From CAVPJC01 sp963705155 (lineage in GTDB: Bacteria; Chloroflexota; Anaerolineae; Anaerolineales; UBA4823): a stretch of DNA of 64,000 nt. The position numbers and the translations under genes were made by a program. This document shows positions 30,427-37,412 of this stretch, one piece after another. The DNA is taken from positions 1-64,000 of the forward strand of contig CAVPJC010000005.1 in the NCBI GenBank assembly GCA_963705155.1, read 5' to 3'. Positions within the stretch are counted from its first letter, which is position 1. Every line of letters begins with the position of its first letter. Under the pieces are notes generated by a model. It was not told the DNA's origin, did not search any database, and worked only from the letters and a program-made list of their open reading frames with translations.

Positions 30427-30687
30427 CTAAATTTCAATGATCGAGTGCAGGTCGGCGATGAATTTGCGCGACAGCACGCCTTCGTGGATGGCGGAATGAA
30501 GCAGGTCAACCAACTCTTGCTCGGAGAGGGTGATGGGTAAGGGCAGCATCTTTCCATCTCTCCAGAGGGAGATGCGAATTTGCTCCTGATCGTTGCCGGG
30601 GAGGATGAGCTTTTCGATCTGGCCTTGATCACTGGCCAGGTTGATCGAAGCCGAAGCCAGCTTTTTCGCGGGAGATGGTTTTTTCAT
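30427..30687 (-). CDS. Uncharacterised 86-residue protein at the end of the microcompartment operon
   Basis: The start at 30687 is chosen for GGAGG five bases upstream. The Lys/Ala/Ser-rich N-terminus (MKKPSPAKKLASASINLAS) looks flexible. It is followed by a beta-rich middle (IEKLILPGND, IRISLWRDGKMLPLP) and two C-terminal helices (LSEQELVDLLHSAIHEG, LSRKFIADLHSIIEI). No known family is recognised. It lies 18 bases after the third pentamer gene and is probably co-transcribed with the shell genes. It could be cargo, a shell-binding adaptor or a regulator. A weak hairpin (AGGCGC/GCGCCT) overlaps its stop. Confidence 0.65.
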   Translation of the reverse strand: MKKPSPAKKLASASINLASDQGQIEKLILPGNDQEQIRISLWRDGKMLPLPITLSEQELVDLLHSAIHEGVLSRKFIADLHSIIEI

Positions 30688-30705
30688 CGGTTCCTCCACT
30701 AAGTT

Positions 30706-30972
30706 TCAATGTACACCGAGTTCAACGATGCCAACGATGACCGAAATCACGCAGGCATCCGGGTTTTTGAGCACCTGGCGGGCGCCGTTGCCTTCGCGGT
30801 TTACCAGCACGGTATCGCCAATCCCGGCCTGGGTGTTGTCCAGGGCGATGAAATCCTCGCCGGGAGCCTCGCCCTCCAGCACCATCGGCTGGACGACCAG
30901 CAGCCGCCGGTTTTTATAATCCTGGTGGCTGATCGTGGTGACCACGGTGCCGACAACTTTTCCCAGGATCAT
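30706..30972 (-). CDS. BMC-P shell pentamer protein (EutN/CcmL family), copy 3
   Basis: This 88-residue protein is of typical pentamer length. The N-terminus MILGKVVGTVVTTISHQDY and the phrases KLLVVQP-like RLLVVQPMVLEG, GIGDTVLVNREGNGAR and the ending VISVIVGIVEL are classic EutN/CcmL. Pentamers cap the vertices of the icosahedral shell. The start at 30972 lies 8 bases after the stop of the preceding pentamer gene. It is one of three distinct pentamer genes in this operon. Confidence 0.93.
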   Translation of the reverse strand: MILGKVVGTVVTTISHQDYKNRRLLVVQPMVLEGEAPGEDFIALDNTQAGIGDTVLVNREGNGARQVLKNPDACVISVIVGIVELGVH

Positions 30973-30980
30973 GACATCTC

Positions 30981-31312
30981 TCAGGTGTAGCGAGTTCCAG
31001 CCGGGGCGCATGGCTGATGTCGAAATCGCCATCGGCACGCACATCCAGCTCATCCACGATGCCCACCAGGGCCAGGTCAATGGGCACAAATTTGACATCC
31101 GGCATGGCCAGGGCGGCTTCGCGCGAGCGCACCATGACGCACAGGTCGCCGGGACCGGCCTGTACCACATCGGCGGCCACCTGCAGCGCTCCAACCGGCT
31201 CCAGCTTCTTGTTCAGCGGCTGGACGATGAGCAGCTTCAACCCTTCGGTGCCGGGATATTTGAGCGTACAGATAGCCGTGCCGCGCACTCTACCAAATAA
31301 CATATCGGTCAC
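30981..31312 (-). CDS. BMC-P shell pentamer protein (EutN/CcmL family), copy 2, one frameshift
   Basis: This pentamer protein of about 110 residues contains MLFGRVRGTAICTLKY, then LKLLIVQPLNKK, QAGPGDLCVMVRSREAA and VPIDLALVGIVDELDV. The C-terminus after DISHAP needs a one-base frame change near 31010, beside a CCGGGG run, to reach a stop at 30981. Otherwise it would run through the next pentamer gene. The start is GTG at 31312 within a GTGA overlap with the upstream gene. ATG at 31303 is an alternative. The fold is clear. Confidence 0.88.
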
Positions 31313-31734
31313 TTGACTCCCGTGCTGGCAAGCACACGCTGGATGATGGTGTCGAGCAGCGCCGGGTCGACCTGGCTGCCCAGGCGGGCCTGGACTGCGT
31401 TGCGAATGCGCGCCTGCAGATCGGAGGTGCTCAGTGGAGCAGTGGCAGGCCCGGGTGCGGGCGGCGCGGCTGCAGGAGGCGCACTCACTTGCGCGGATAC
31501 AGGTGTGCCCGAGGCGGTGGGGGTCGACCCAAAGAGCCCCTGCTGGGAAATATAAGGGCGAACCGGGGCAGCGGGTGGGTTATCTGGTTTGTCAGACACC
31601 AGTTTCAACCCCAGGCGGCGCGCTTTTTCATAGGCCAGGTCGGTCAGCACCACGTTATCGTTGATCTCCAGCGTCAGCACGCCGCTTTTGACCATGTCCT
31701 CGATATCATTTTCGGTATAGAAAACTTTGGGCAT
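31309..31734 (-). CDS. Small microcompartment-associated protein with Pro/Ala linker and C-terminal amphipathic helix
   Basis: This 141-residue protein has GGAGG upstream of its start. The N-terminal 45 residues form a compact motif (FYTENDIEDMVKSGVLTLE, then DNVVLTDLAYEKARRLGL) that I recall from other microcompartment loci without a firm role. About 45 residues rich in Pro and Ala follow. The end is a pair of amphipathic helices (TSDLQARIRNAVQARLG, then ALLDTIIQRVLASTG) resembling encapsulation peptides. The plan suggests an adaptor that bridges cargo and shell. It is coupled to BMC-T upstream (28-base gap) and BMC-P downstream (GTGA overlap). Confidence 0.75.
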   Translation of the reverse strand: MPKVFYTENDIEDMVKSGVLTLEINDNVVLTDLAYEKARRLGLKLVSDKPDNPPAAPVRPYISQQGLFGSTPTASGTPVSAQVSAPPAAAPPAPGPATAPLSTSDLQARIRNAVQARLGSQVDPALLDTIIQRVLASTGVK

Positions 31735-31762
31735 ACGTGCCTCCTTACCCAATCCGGCAGGA

Positions 31763-32392
31763 TCAGGCGCCTTCCCGCCCGGGCAGACTTTCCAGCGCCT
31801 GGATGGCGGCATCTCTTGCCGTGAGGATTTCGGCCTCAGTGCCGCTCAGCCACATGCGGCCAAAGCGTCCCACCGAAGAGACATGGATGATCTTGATGCT
31901 GGCCTTCTTTTCGGCTTCATTGCAGGCATAGTTGATATAGGCGGCGGGGGCGCATTCCAGCACCAGCATGGTCTCGCCTGGCACCAGCATGCTGCCCCGG
32001 CGGAAGCGGTTCAGCAATTGGGCCTGGTAGGGGTCGATGCGCGTGATCACCTGGGTGGATACCACCTGAGGCCGGATGCGGTCTTCGATGCGCAAATCAA
32101 GCCGTGACAGCACCACCCTTCCGGCTTCCAGAACCGCTGCCTGGCTGTGCGAATGCACCTCGAACATGCCGAACTCGCGTTCAACAATCTGTGCACCTGG
32201 GCGGGCTTCGGTGGCCTTCACGGCGATATCGACGACGCGAAAGACTTCGTTGCCGGGCGACATCTCCACATACAAAGCAGCCATCCCCTCCGTAGGCAGG
32301 TCGCCCTGGGTCACGGTGCCTACAAAAGCGGCGTACTGGGGCTGCATGCGATCCAGGTAACAATAGCAGCGCAATGAAAAAGCATCACTCAT
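31763..32392 (-). CDS. BMC-T shell trimer protein (tandem BMC domains)
   Basis: This 209-residue protein is the right length for two fused BMC domains forming a pseudohexameric tile. The phrases VTQGDLPTEGMAALYVEMSPG and FGMFEVHSHSQAAVLEAG belong to the first domain. The second ends with the conserved VSSVGRFGRMWLSGTEAEI. Trimers often carry the larger gated pore for cofactors or bulky substrates. The gene overlaps the eutJ-like gene by 8 bases. It is the only BMC-T in the window. Confidence 0.88.
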   Translation of the reverse strand: MSDAFSLRCYCYLDRMQPQYAAFVGTVTQGDLPTEGMAALYVEMSPGNEVFRVVDIAVKATEARPGAQIVEREFGMFEVHSHSQAAVLEAGRVVLSRLDLRIEDRIRPQVVSTQVITRIDPYQAQLLNRFRRGSMLVPGETMLVLECAPAAYINYACNEAEKKASIKIIHVSSVGRFGRMWLSGTEAEILTARDAAIQALESLPGREGA

Positions 32393-33254
32393 AATCTTCT
32401 CCGTATAAAAATCCTAATGGGGCGGATCGTGCAGTGCCAAGCCCCAGCGGGGTGACGAACAGCGGGTGGCTGACCACCTGGGTAGGTAGGCCGGTGTAAT
32501 CTTGAACCACCTCAGCCATGCCATGGAAAGCCGAGCTGCCGCCGACCAGGGTGATCGAGCGCACATCCCGACCGCGGATGTGCCGTTCGGTGATGCTGGC
32601 CACTTTCTCCATCACAGGCCGCACGGTGGGCAGCAAACGAGGCTGCTGGGCGGGGTCGATTTTCAACGCCTCGGCCTCCTCGAAGCTGATCCCCAGCGCT
32701 CCGGCAATCACCAGCGAGAAATGGGTGCCGCCGGTGGCTTCATCGGCGGTGTATATGACCAGACCATCCTGCAGAACGGCAATACCCGTGGTGCCGCCGC
32801 CTACATCCACAATGGCGCCTTCGCGCAGCTTGAGCACGTTGTTGGCCGCGCCGGGTTCGTCGATCAGCCCCGAGCAGCTCATCCCTGCCGCCTCGACCAC
32901 ATGGGCGGTGGCGCGCACTTCCACCCGGGGCACGCCCGGGGGATAACCGCTGGCGGCGTGGGTCAGCTCACGCCCAATGCGCGCTTCGACCCGCTGCTTC
33001 ATGCCGCGCAGCAAGTCGGCTGCGCCGGTAAAGTCCACCACCAGCCCATCGCGCACCACCTGGGCAAACTGCCACTCGCCGGCCAGGGGCGTGCCGCTCT
33101 CATCGGTCACCACCAACACCAGGTAAGCGGTGCCCAGGTCTACCCCCACCCGGAGCTTCACGTCGAGAGAGCAGGGACGCGGCGGCGCGTTCTCAGACAG
33201 CCGGCGGGGCAAGATCACCGCTTCGGCACTGGGTGAGATAGCGCGCAAGGTCAC
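32385..33254 (-). CDS. eutJ: EutJ-like actin/Hsp70-fold ATPase of the microcompartment operon
   Basis: This protein of about 289 residues is of the EutJ family, presumed to act as a chaperone or reactivation factor for microcompartment enzymes. The phosphate-1 motif is VGVDLGTAYLVLVV, the phosphate-2 region is IVDVGGGTTGIAV, and the adenosine motif is ITLVGGSSAFHGM. All three are typical of the actin/Hsp70 ATPase fold. The start is uncertain. The annotated GTG at 33254 gives about 30 residues before the core, and no good ribosome site is visible. It overlaps the BMC-T gene by 8 bases. Confidence 0.88.
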   Translation of the reverse strand: MTLRAISPSAEAVILPRRLSENAPPRPCSLDVKLRVGVDLGTAYLVLVVTDESGTPLAGEWQFAQVVRDGLVVDFTGAADLLRGMKQRVEARIGRELTHAASGYPPGVPRVEVRATAHVVEAAGMSCSGLIDEPGAANNVLKLREGAIVDVGGGTTGIAVLQDGLVIYTADEATGGTHFSLVIAGALGISFEEAEALKIDPAQQPRLLPTVRPVMEKVASITERHIRGRDVRSITLVGGSSAFHGMAEVVQDYTGLPTQVVSHPLFVTPLGLGTARSAPLGFLYGEDYE

Positions 33255-33303
33255 GCGGGGCCGCTGCGAGAGAAAGCATGGATTGAGCTGTTTGATGCTT
33301 CAA

Positions 33304-33633
33304 TTACTTGGCTGATCCGGCGCCGCTCCCGCCAAAGCTGCCTTTCGTGTTCTTGGGCAGGATCATTTCAACGTCGGAATGCGGGCGTGGGATGACATGC
33401 ACCGAAACCAGCTCGCCGACACGCTTGGCAGCGGCTGCGCCGGCATCTGTGGCAGCTTTTACCGCGCCGACATCGCCGCGCACCATGACGGTGACATAAC
33501 CGCCGCCCACATATTCCGAGCCGATCAGCACCACATTGGCGGCTTTGACCATCGCATCGGCTGCTTCGATGGCGCCGACCAGGCCGCGGGTTTCGACCAT
33601 TCCTAGAGCAATTAAAGAAGTATCCAGAGCCAT
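33304..33633 (-). CDS. BMC-H shell hexamer protein
   Basis: This 109-residue single-domain shell protein reads ALGMVETRGLVGAIEAADAM, then GSEYVGGGYVTVMVRGDVGA and HVIPRPHSDVE, closely following the canonical PduA/EutM/CcmK fold. The pore-loop region would lie around IGSEYVGG. A Gly/Ser-rich C-terminal tail (GSFGGSGAGSAK) extends past the fold. It is the only hexamer gene in the operon, so it must form most facets. The start at 33633 follows GGAAGGAAGGAA. Confidence 0.96.
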   Translation of the reverse strand: MALDTSLIALGMVETRGLVGAIEAADAMVKAANVVLIGSEYVGGGYVTVMVRGDVGAVKAATDAGAAAAKRVGELVSVHVIPRPHSDVEMILPKNTKGSFGGSGAGSAK

Positions 33634-33667
33634 TTCCTTCCTTCCTTTTTCCTGTGACGTTTACGAA

Positions 33668-35136
33668 TCAGGTTTGCTTGCTTTCCAATATTTCGTTGAC
33701 AACCTGCCGGACAACGCCGCTCGATATCTTCAGGTGAGGGCCGGCAGCGGGTGAACCAGGGCTAAAAGCTTCCAGCGGTGGGGGGATCATTTCGTAGGCC
33801 AGCCGCTTAATGTTGATCAGGTGATGGGCGGTGACATTATCGCCGGTGATCGAGCCGCCCACGCCACCCGACCCCAGGGTTAGCGAGGGCATCACGCCGG
33901 TGGTCAGGCCGATGGCGCCCAGCGTACCCATCGTGTTGACCAGGATGCGGAAAACGGGCTTTTCCAGGCCAAAAGCCATGATCGCCCGTTCATCGGTGGC
34001 ATGGATGATCTGGGTGTGGCCGCGCCCGCCGGTATTGATCAGGGCCATGGAGATCTCGCAGCCCTGCTCCCAGCCATCCGCTTCATACCAGCCCAGAACG
34101 GTGGTCAGTTTCTCGTGCGAGAGCGGCTCCTGCCTGCCCACCTTGGTCAGAGGGGTCACCAGAATGCGGGTTTGCGTGGGCACCATGAAACCGGCATACG
34201 CGGCGATATAAGACGCTGAGCTTGGCGACCACGGCCGTGTTGATGCTGCCATCGGAATGGAAGACGATGCGGCGCAGCGCCTGGGTTTCGTGTTCGTTGG
34301 TGAAATAGGCGCCTTCGGCGCGCATCAGCTCGGCCAGCCGGCGGGCGATAGGCCGGTCGGCGATCACAGCCTGCTCGGTGGCGCAAATGGTGGAGTAATC
34401 GAAGGCTTTGGAAGCCACGATGTAGCGGGCAGCTTTTTCGATATCCGCGCTGCGATCCACGTAAACCGGCACATTCCCCGGGCCAACGCCATAGGCGGGT
34501 TTGCCGGTGGAGTGCGCGGCGCGCACCATCGGCGACGCCGCCGGTGGCCAGGATAAGCGCCGTCAGGCGGTGGGTCATCAGCTCCTGGGTGCCCTGCAGC
34601 GAAATCTGCTGCATGCAGCCGATCAGGCCTCTGGGCGCGCCGGCGTTCTCTGCCGCCAGGGCCATGGTCTGGGCCGCCTCGTAGGTGCAGCGCACCGCCG
34701 AAGGATGGGGCGCAAAGACGATGGCGTTGCGCGCCTTGACGGCAATCAGCGCTTTGAAGAAGGCGGTGGAGGTGGGGTTGGTGGAGGGAACCAGCGCCAC
34801 CACCACGCCCATCGGCCAGGCGATCTCGTACAGGCGGCGCTCGGCGTCGTGCCGGATCACGCCGACGGTTTTCAGGTCGCGGATGCTTTCCCACACCACC
34901 CGAGAGCCAAACTCGTTCTTGATCTTTTTATGGGCTGCCACGCCAAAGCCGGTCTCTTCCTGCGCCAGGCGGCCCAGGCGTTCGGCTGCCTGGTAGCCGG
35001 CTTCCGCCATGGCCGCGCACACCCGGTCCACCTCGGCCTGCGAGGCGTGGCTCCAGCTTTGCCAGGCATCATGGGCCTTGTTGGGCCAGCAGTCGCGTGC
35101 TTCCTGAATCGAAGAAAGATCTTTGTCCAGCGCCAT
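33668..35136 (-). CDS. CoA-acylating aldehyde dehydrogenase (EutE/PduP/AdhE-N type), two frameshifts
   Basis: This enzyme of about 490 residues oxidises an aldehyde with NAD+ and CoA to the acyl-CoA. The text VPSTNPTSTAFFKALIAVK and GPGNVPVYVDRSADI is typical of the EutE/AdhE group. The catalytic Cys lies in DYSTICATEQAV. Frames change near 34535 and 34213. The C-terminus ISSGVVRQVVNEILESKQT is an amphipathic helix after a Gly/Pro-rich linker, a likely encapsulation peptide. With DeoC upstream, acetaldehyde is the expected substrate. It is the signature enzyme of the microcompartment. No partner alcohol dehydrogenase or PduL is present nearby. Confidence 0.92.
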
Positions 35137-35145
35137 AGCTGGACG

Positions 35146-35438
35146 TTATCTTGACTTCCGAACACGACCTCGCCGTCCACTTCCAGCGAATCGATGATCG
35201 ACATGATCACCGCATCCACCGGGGTATCTTTGGTGATGGCGGTCTGCCGGGCAGAAGAGCCGGCGCAGGTCAGCACCAGGTCGCCCACCCCGGCATCCAC
35301 GGTATCGACAGCCACGTAGGGCTTGCCGAACGGCTCGCCGCGCTCATCCGTCTGGCGGACGATCAGCAAGTTTTTGCCCGATAATTTTTCATCTTTGATG
35401 GTGGATACGGTCGTTCCAATCACTCTGGCGATCAGCAT
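35146..35438 (-). CDS. BMC-P shell pentamer protein (EutN/CcmL family), copy 1
   Basis: The text MLIARVIGTTVSTIKDEKL, NLLIVRQTDERG, VDAGVGDLVLTCAGSSAR and VIMSIIDSLEVDGEVVFG is a clear EutN/CcmL pentamer. As sequenced the gene is in frame with deoC upstream and runs into the aldehyde dehydrogenase gene downstream. A one-base correction near 35155 gives a normal ending (VVFGKSR, stop at 35146) just before the dehydrogenase start. The ATG at 35438 has GGGAGA seven bases upstream, which supports a separate gene. A real DeoC-pentamer fusion is the alternative. Confidence 0.85.
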
Positions 35439-35455
35439 AGCTGGCTCTCCCGAGA

Positions 35456-36383
35456 TCAATAACTCTTTGGCGCGGGCGGCTGCGGGCGCCAGCGGCTGGC
35501 TGTTGCTGGGGCCTTGCATGATCTTGACCCCGGCGCTGGCGCCAATGCGGGTGGCTCCGGCTTTGATCATGTTCTCGGCATCTTCATAAGTGCGCACGCC
35601 GCCCGAAGCCTTAACACCCATTTCCGGCCCCACCACCCGGCGCATCAAGGCCACATCGTGCACCGTGGCGCCGCCGCCGGCAAAGCCGGTGGAGGTTTTG
35701 ACAAAATCTGCCCCGGCTTCTTTTGAAAGCAGGCAGGCGATCGTTTTTTCCTCGTCGGTCAGCAAGGTGGTCTCCAGGATGACCTTGACGATGATGCCGC
35801 GGGCGTGCGCCGCATTCACCACGCCCCGGATATCCTGTGCCACCAGTTCCAGGTCGCGGGCCTTGAGCGCGCCGATATTGATGACCATATCGATCTCGGT
35901 TGCGCCCTGGTCGATGGCGTTTTTAGTCTCAAAGGCTTTGACCTCGCTGGCGGTTGCTCCCAGGGGGAAGCCGATCACCGTGCAGACCTTCACCGCCGAG
36001 CCTTCGAGCAGCTGGGCGCACAGTTTCACCCAGGCAGGGTTAACGCACACCGAGGCGAACTGGTATTTGCGCGCTTCAAAGCACAGCTGGGCGATCTGGT
36101 CCGGGGTGGCGTCGGGTTTGAGCAGGGTGTGATCGATCATGCGGGCCAGGTTGGCATCCTGGGGAATGACGCCGAGAGTGGATGAAAGCCGCTCAGCGCC
36201 GGCGTCCACCACCTTCCCGGCCTCGGTCAAAGCAGGTGTGCACACACAGCCCTTCGGCGCAGTTAGACTTGCACTGCCGCCTTCAGGCGCTGCGGCCCGC
36301 TGCTGCTGTTCGGCCATGGCGATCAGCACTTCGCGGGTGATGATCTCAACAAGCTGTTCAACAGTTTTTCGATCCGGGTTCAT
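35456..36383 (-). CDS. deoC: Microcompartment-targeted deoxyribose-phosphate aldolase
   Basis: DeoC cleaves 2-deoxyribose-5-phosphate to glyceraldehyde-3-phosphate and acetaldehyde. The Schiff-base Lys lies in FVKTSTGF. DHTLLKPDATPDQI and VKVILETTLLTDEEK are also diagnostic. About 75 residues precede the core. They start with an amphipathic helix (VEQLVEIITREVLIAMAE) followed by an Ala/Gly/Pro-rich linker, an N-terminal encapsulation peptide. The likely natural stop (35456) is reached by a frame change within the last 20 codons. Without it, the sequence is continuous with the pentamer gene. The start at 36383 has GAGG upstream. It is the second gene of the operon, after rpiB. Confidence 0.92.
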
Positions 36384-36426
36384 GGACACCCTCAATATTC
36401 AATCGGTGGGTCAGAACTCTAGCCGG

Positions 36427-37050
36427 CTAATCCCGGTTCATCAGGTGCACCCATTTTGTGTACAGTTTTTCGATGGTGACAATTTTCTTCACCCGGCGCT
36501 CGTGGCGCCCGCCGCCAAAAGCGGTAGAAAGCCAGACGGTCACGATCTGCTTTGCCAGGGTCGCGCCGATTAAACCGGCGCCCAGGGTCAAAACATTGGT
36601 ATCGTTGTGCTCGCGGCCGTTGACCGCCGAGGAATAATCGTAGGCCATGCCGGCGCGCACCCCGGGCACCTTATTGGCCACAATACAGCTGCCAATTCCG
36701 GCGCCATCGATGATGATGCCCCGCCAGGCTTTGCCCCCACTGACCGCCCGGGCCACCTCGTGCGCAAAATCAGGGTAATCCACCGCCTCTTTGCTGTGGG
36801 TGCCTACATCCATCACCTCATAGCCCAGCGCAGCCACTTCTTTTTTCAGGGATTCTTTCAGCTCATACCCACCGTGGTCCGCGCCCATCGCCACCACCTT
36901 GCGCTCAGACGCTTTGCTTTCTGCCGGAACGGGTGGTTTGGCTGGATCAGGGGTGTTTTGCGGGGCGCTGCCAGGCTTCGAGTTCCCCATCAATTGAGCG
37001 ACCACACGCTGAACAATCGAGTGGATTTCGTCGTCGGGTTTATCGCTCAT
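36427..37050 (-). CDS. rpiB: Microcompartment-targeted RpiB-family sugar-phosphate isomerase
   Basis: The C-terminal 155 residues are an RpiB/LacA/LacB isomerase. They contain GADHGGYELKESLKK, VGTHSKEAVDYPDFA and ANKVPGVRAGMAYDYSSA, and the phosphate-binding segment is HNDTNVLTLG. RpiB enzymes usually have a catalytic Cys in I-C-G-T-G. Here it reads IDGAGIGSC, with Asp in that place and a Cys six residues later. The first 50 residues are an amphipathic helix (DEIHSIVQRVVAQLMGN) and a Pro-rich linker, an encapsulation peptide. It is the first gene of the operon. It may feed or isomerise the aldolase substrate. The exact sugar phosphate is unknown. Confidence 0.9.
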   Translation of the reverse strand: MSDKPDDEIHSIVQRVVAQLMGNSKPGSAPQNTPDPAKPPVPAESKASERKVVAMGADHGGYELKESLKKEVAALGYEVMDVGTHSKEAVDYPDFAHEVARAVSGGKAWRGIIIDGAGIGSCIVANKVPGVRAGMAYDYSSAVNGREHNDTNVLTLGAGLIGATLAKQIVTVWLSTAFGGGRHERRVKKIVTIEKLYTKWVHLMNRD

Positions 37051-37093
37051 GCGGGGTTTCTTTCATATTGTTGCAGGCATGCCTGGAAACATA

Positions 37094-37122
37094 TTATCGT
37101 GCGTTCTATGGGCTTTGTCAAG
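37094..37122 (-). promoter_or_regulatory. Sigma70-type promoter of the microcompartment operon, TTGACA-N17-GATAAT
   Basis: On the minus strand a consensus -35 (37122-37117) and a five-of-six -10 (37099-37094) have the ideal 17-base spacing. Transcription would begin about 37 bases upstream of the rpiB start codon. The strength suggests high expression. No operator dyad is obvious around it. Confidence 0.75.
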
Positions 37123-37300
37123 CAATCGAGGACGAGGTGGGGATTATCACGCCCCAGGCAGAGTGCGGTGAGCCGTTCAATTCCTGCGAACATAACCATA
37201 TCTTCTGGAACCGATCCTGACTGCTGGATGAATTTAAGTGCTGGACAATGTTACTCTTACGTGTGAAAAACTGAGATAAATTCCCCCCACAAATTTATAG

Positions 37301-37313
37301 TGCATGGTATAAT
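37301..37313 (+). promoter_or_regulatory. Extended -10 promoter of rplS (TGGTATAAT)
   Basis: A consensus TATAAT at 37308-37313 is preceded by TGG, an extended -10 element. No good -35 is seen at 17 bases. The predicted transcript begins near 37320, about 93 bases upstream of the start codon. Confidence 0.65.
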
Positions 37314-37322
37314 CTGACGCCG

Positions 37323-37343
37323 CGCCGCTTCCGGCGGTTTTTT
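37323..37343 (+). promoter_or_regulatory. GC hairpin plus T6 in the rplS leader
   Basis: CGCCG-CTTC-CGGCG followed by G and six T residues lies between the promoter and the rplS start. It has the form of an intrinsic terminator or attenuator. Ribosomal protein leaders often hold such regulatory hairpins, but the five-base stem is short, and it may be only a 5' structure. Confidence 0.4.
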
Positions 37344-37412
37344 CATCTTTTCTGCTATGACCGGAACGGGCGAGTGTTTTTGAGCAATCTTACACAATTA
37401 AGGATTATTCCG

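Larger units (their letters stand above)
37051..37412. other. Divergent intergenic region between the microcompartment operon and rplS
   Basis: These 362 bases carry the minus-strand promoter of the microcompartment operon near the left end, and the plus-strand extended -10 promoter and hairpin of rplS near the right end. The middle (about 37125-37260) shows nothing I can interpret. Confidence 0.65.

Noticed and set aside
32502..33236. Plus-strand open frame of 244 codons
   Set aside because: It is antisense to the eutJ-like gene and His/Gly-rich as expected from complementing GC-rich codons.
34501..35154. Plus-strand open frame of 217 codons
   Set aside because: It is antisense to the aldehyde dehydrogenase, with no known motif.
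34872..35160. Extension of the pentamer (BMC-P copy 1) frame about 90 codons into the aldehyde dehydrogenase gene
   Set aside because: The extension is out of frame with the well-conserved dehydrogenase and has no domain-like text. A one-base change restores a stop at 35146.
36607..37266. Plus-strand open frame of 219 codons
   Set aside because: It is antisense to rpiB and the microcompartment promoter, with His-rich low-complexity translation.
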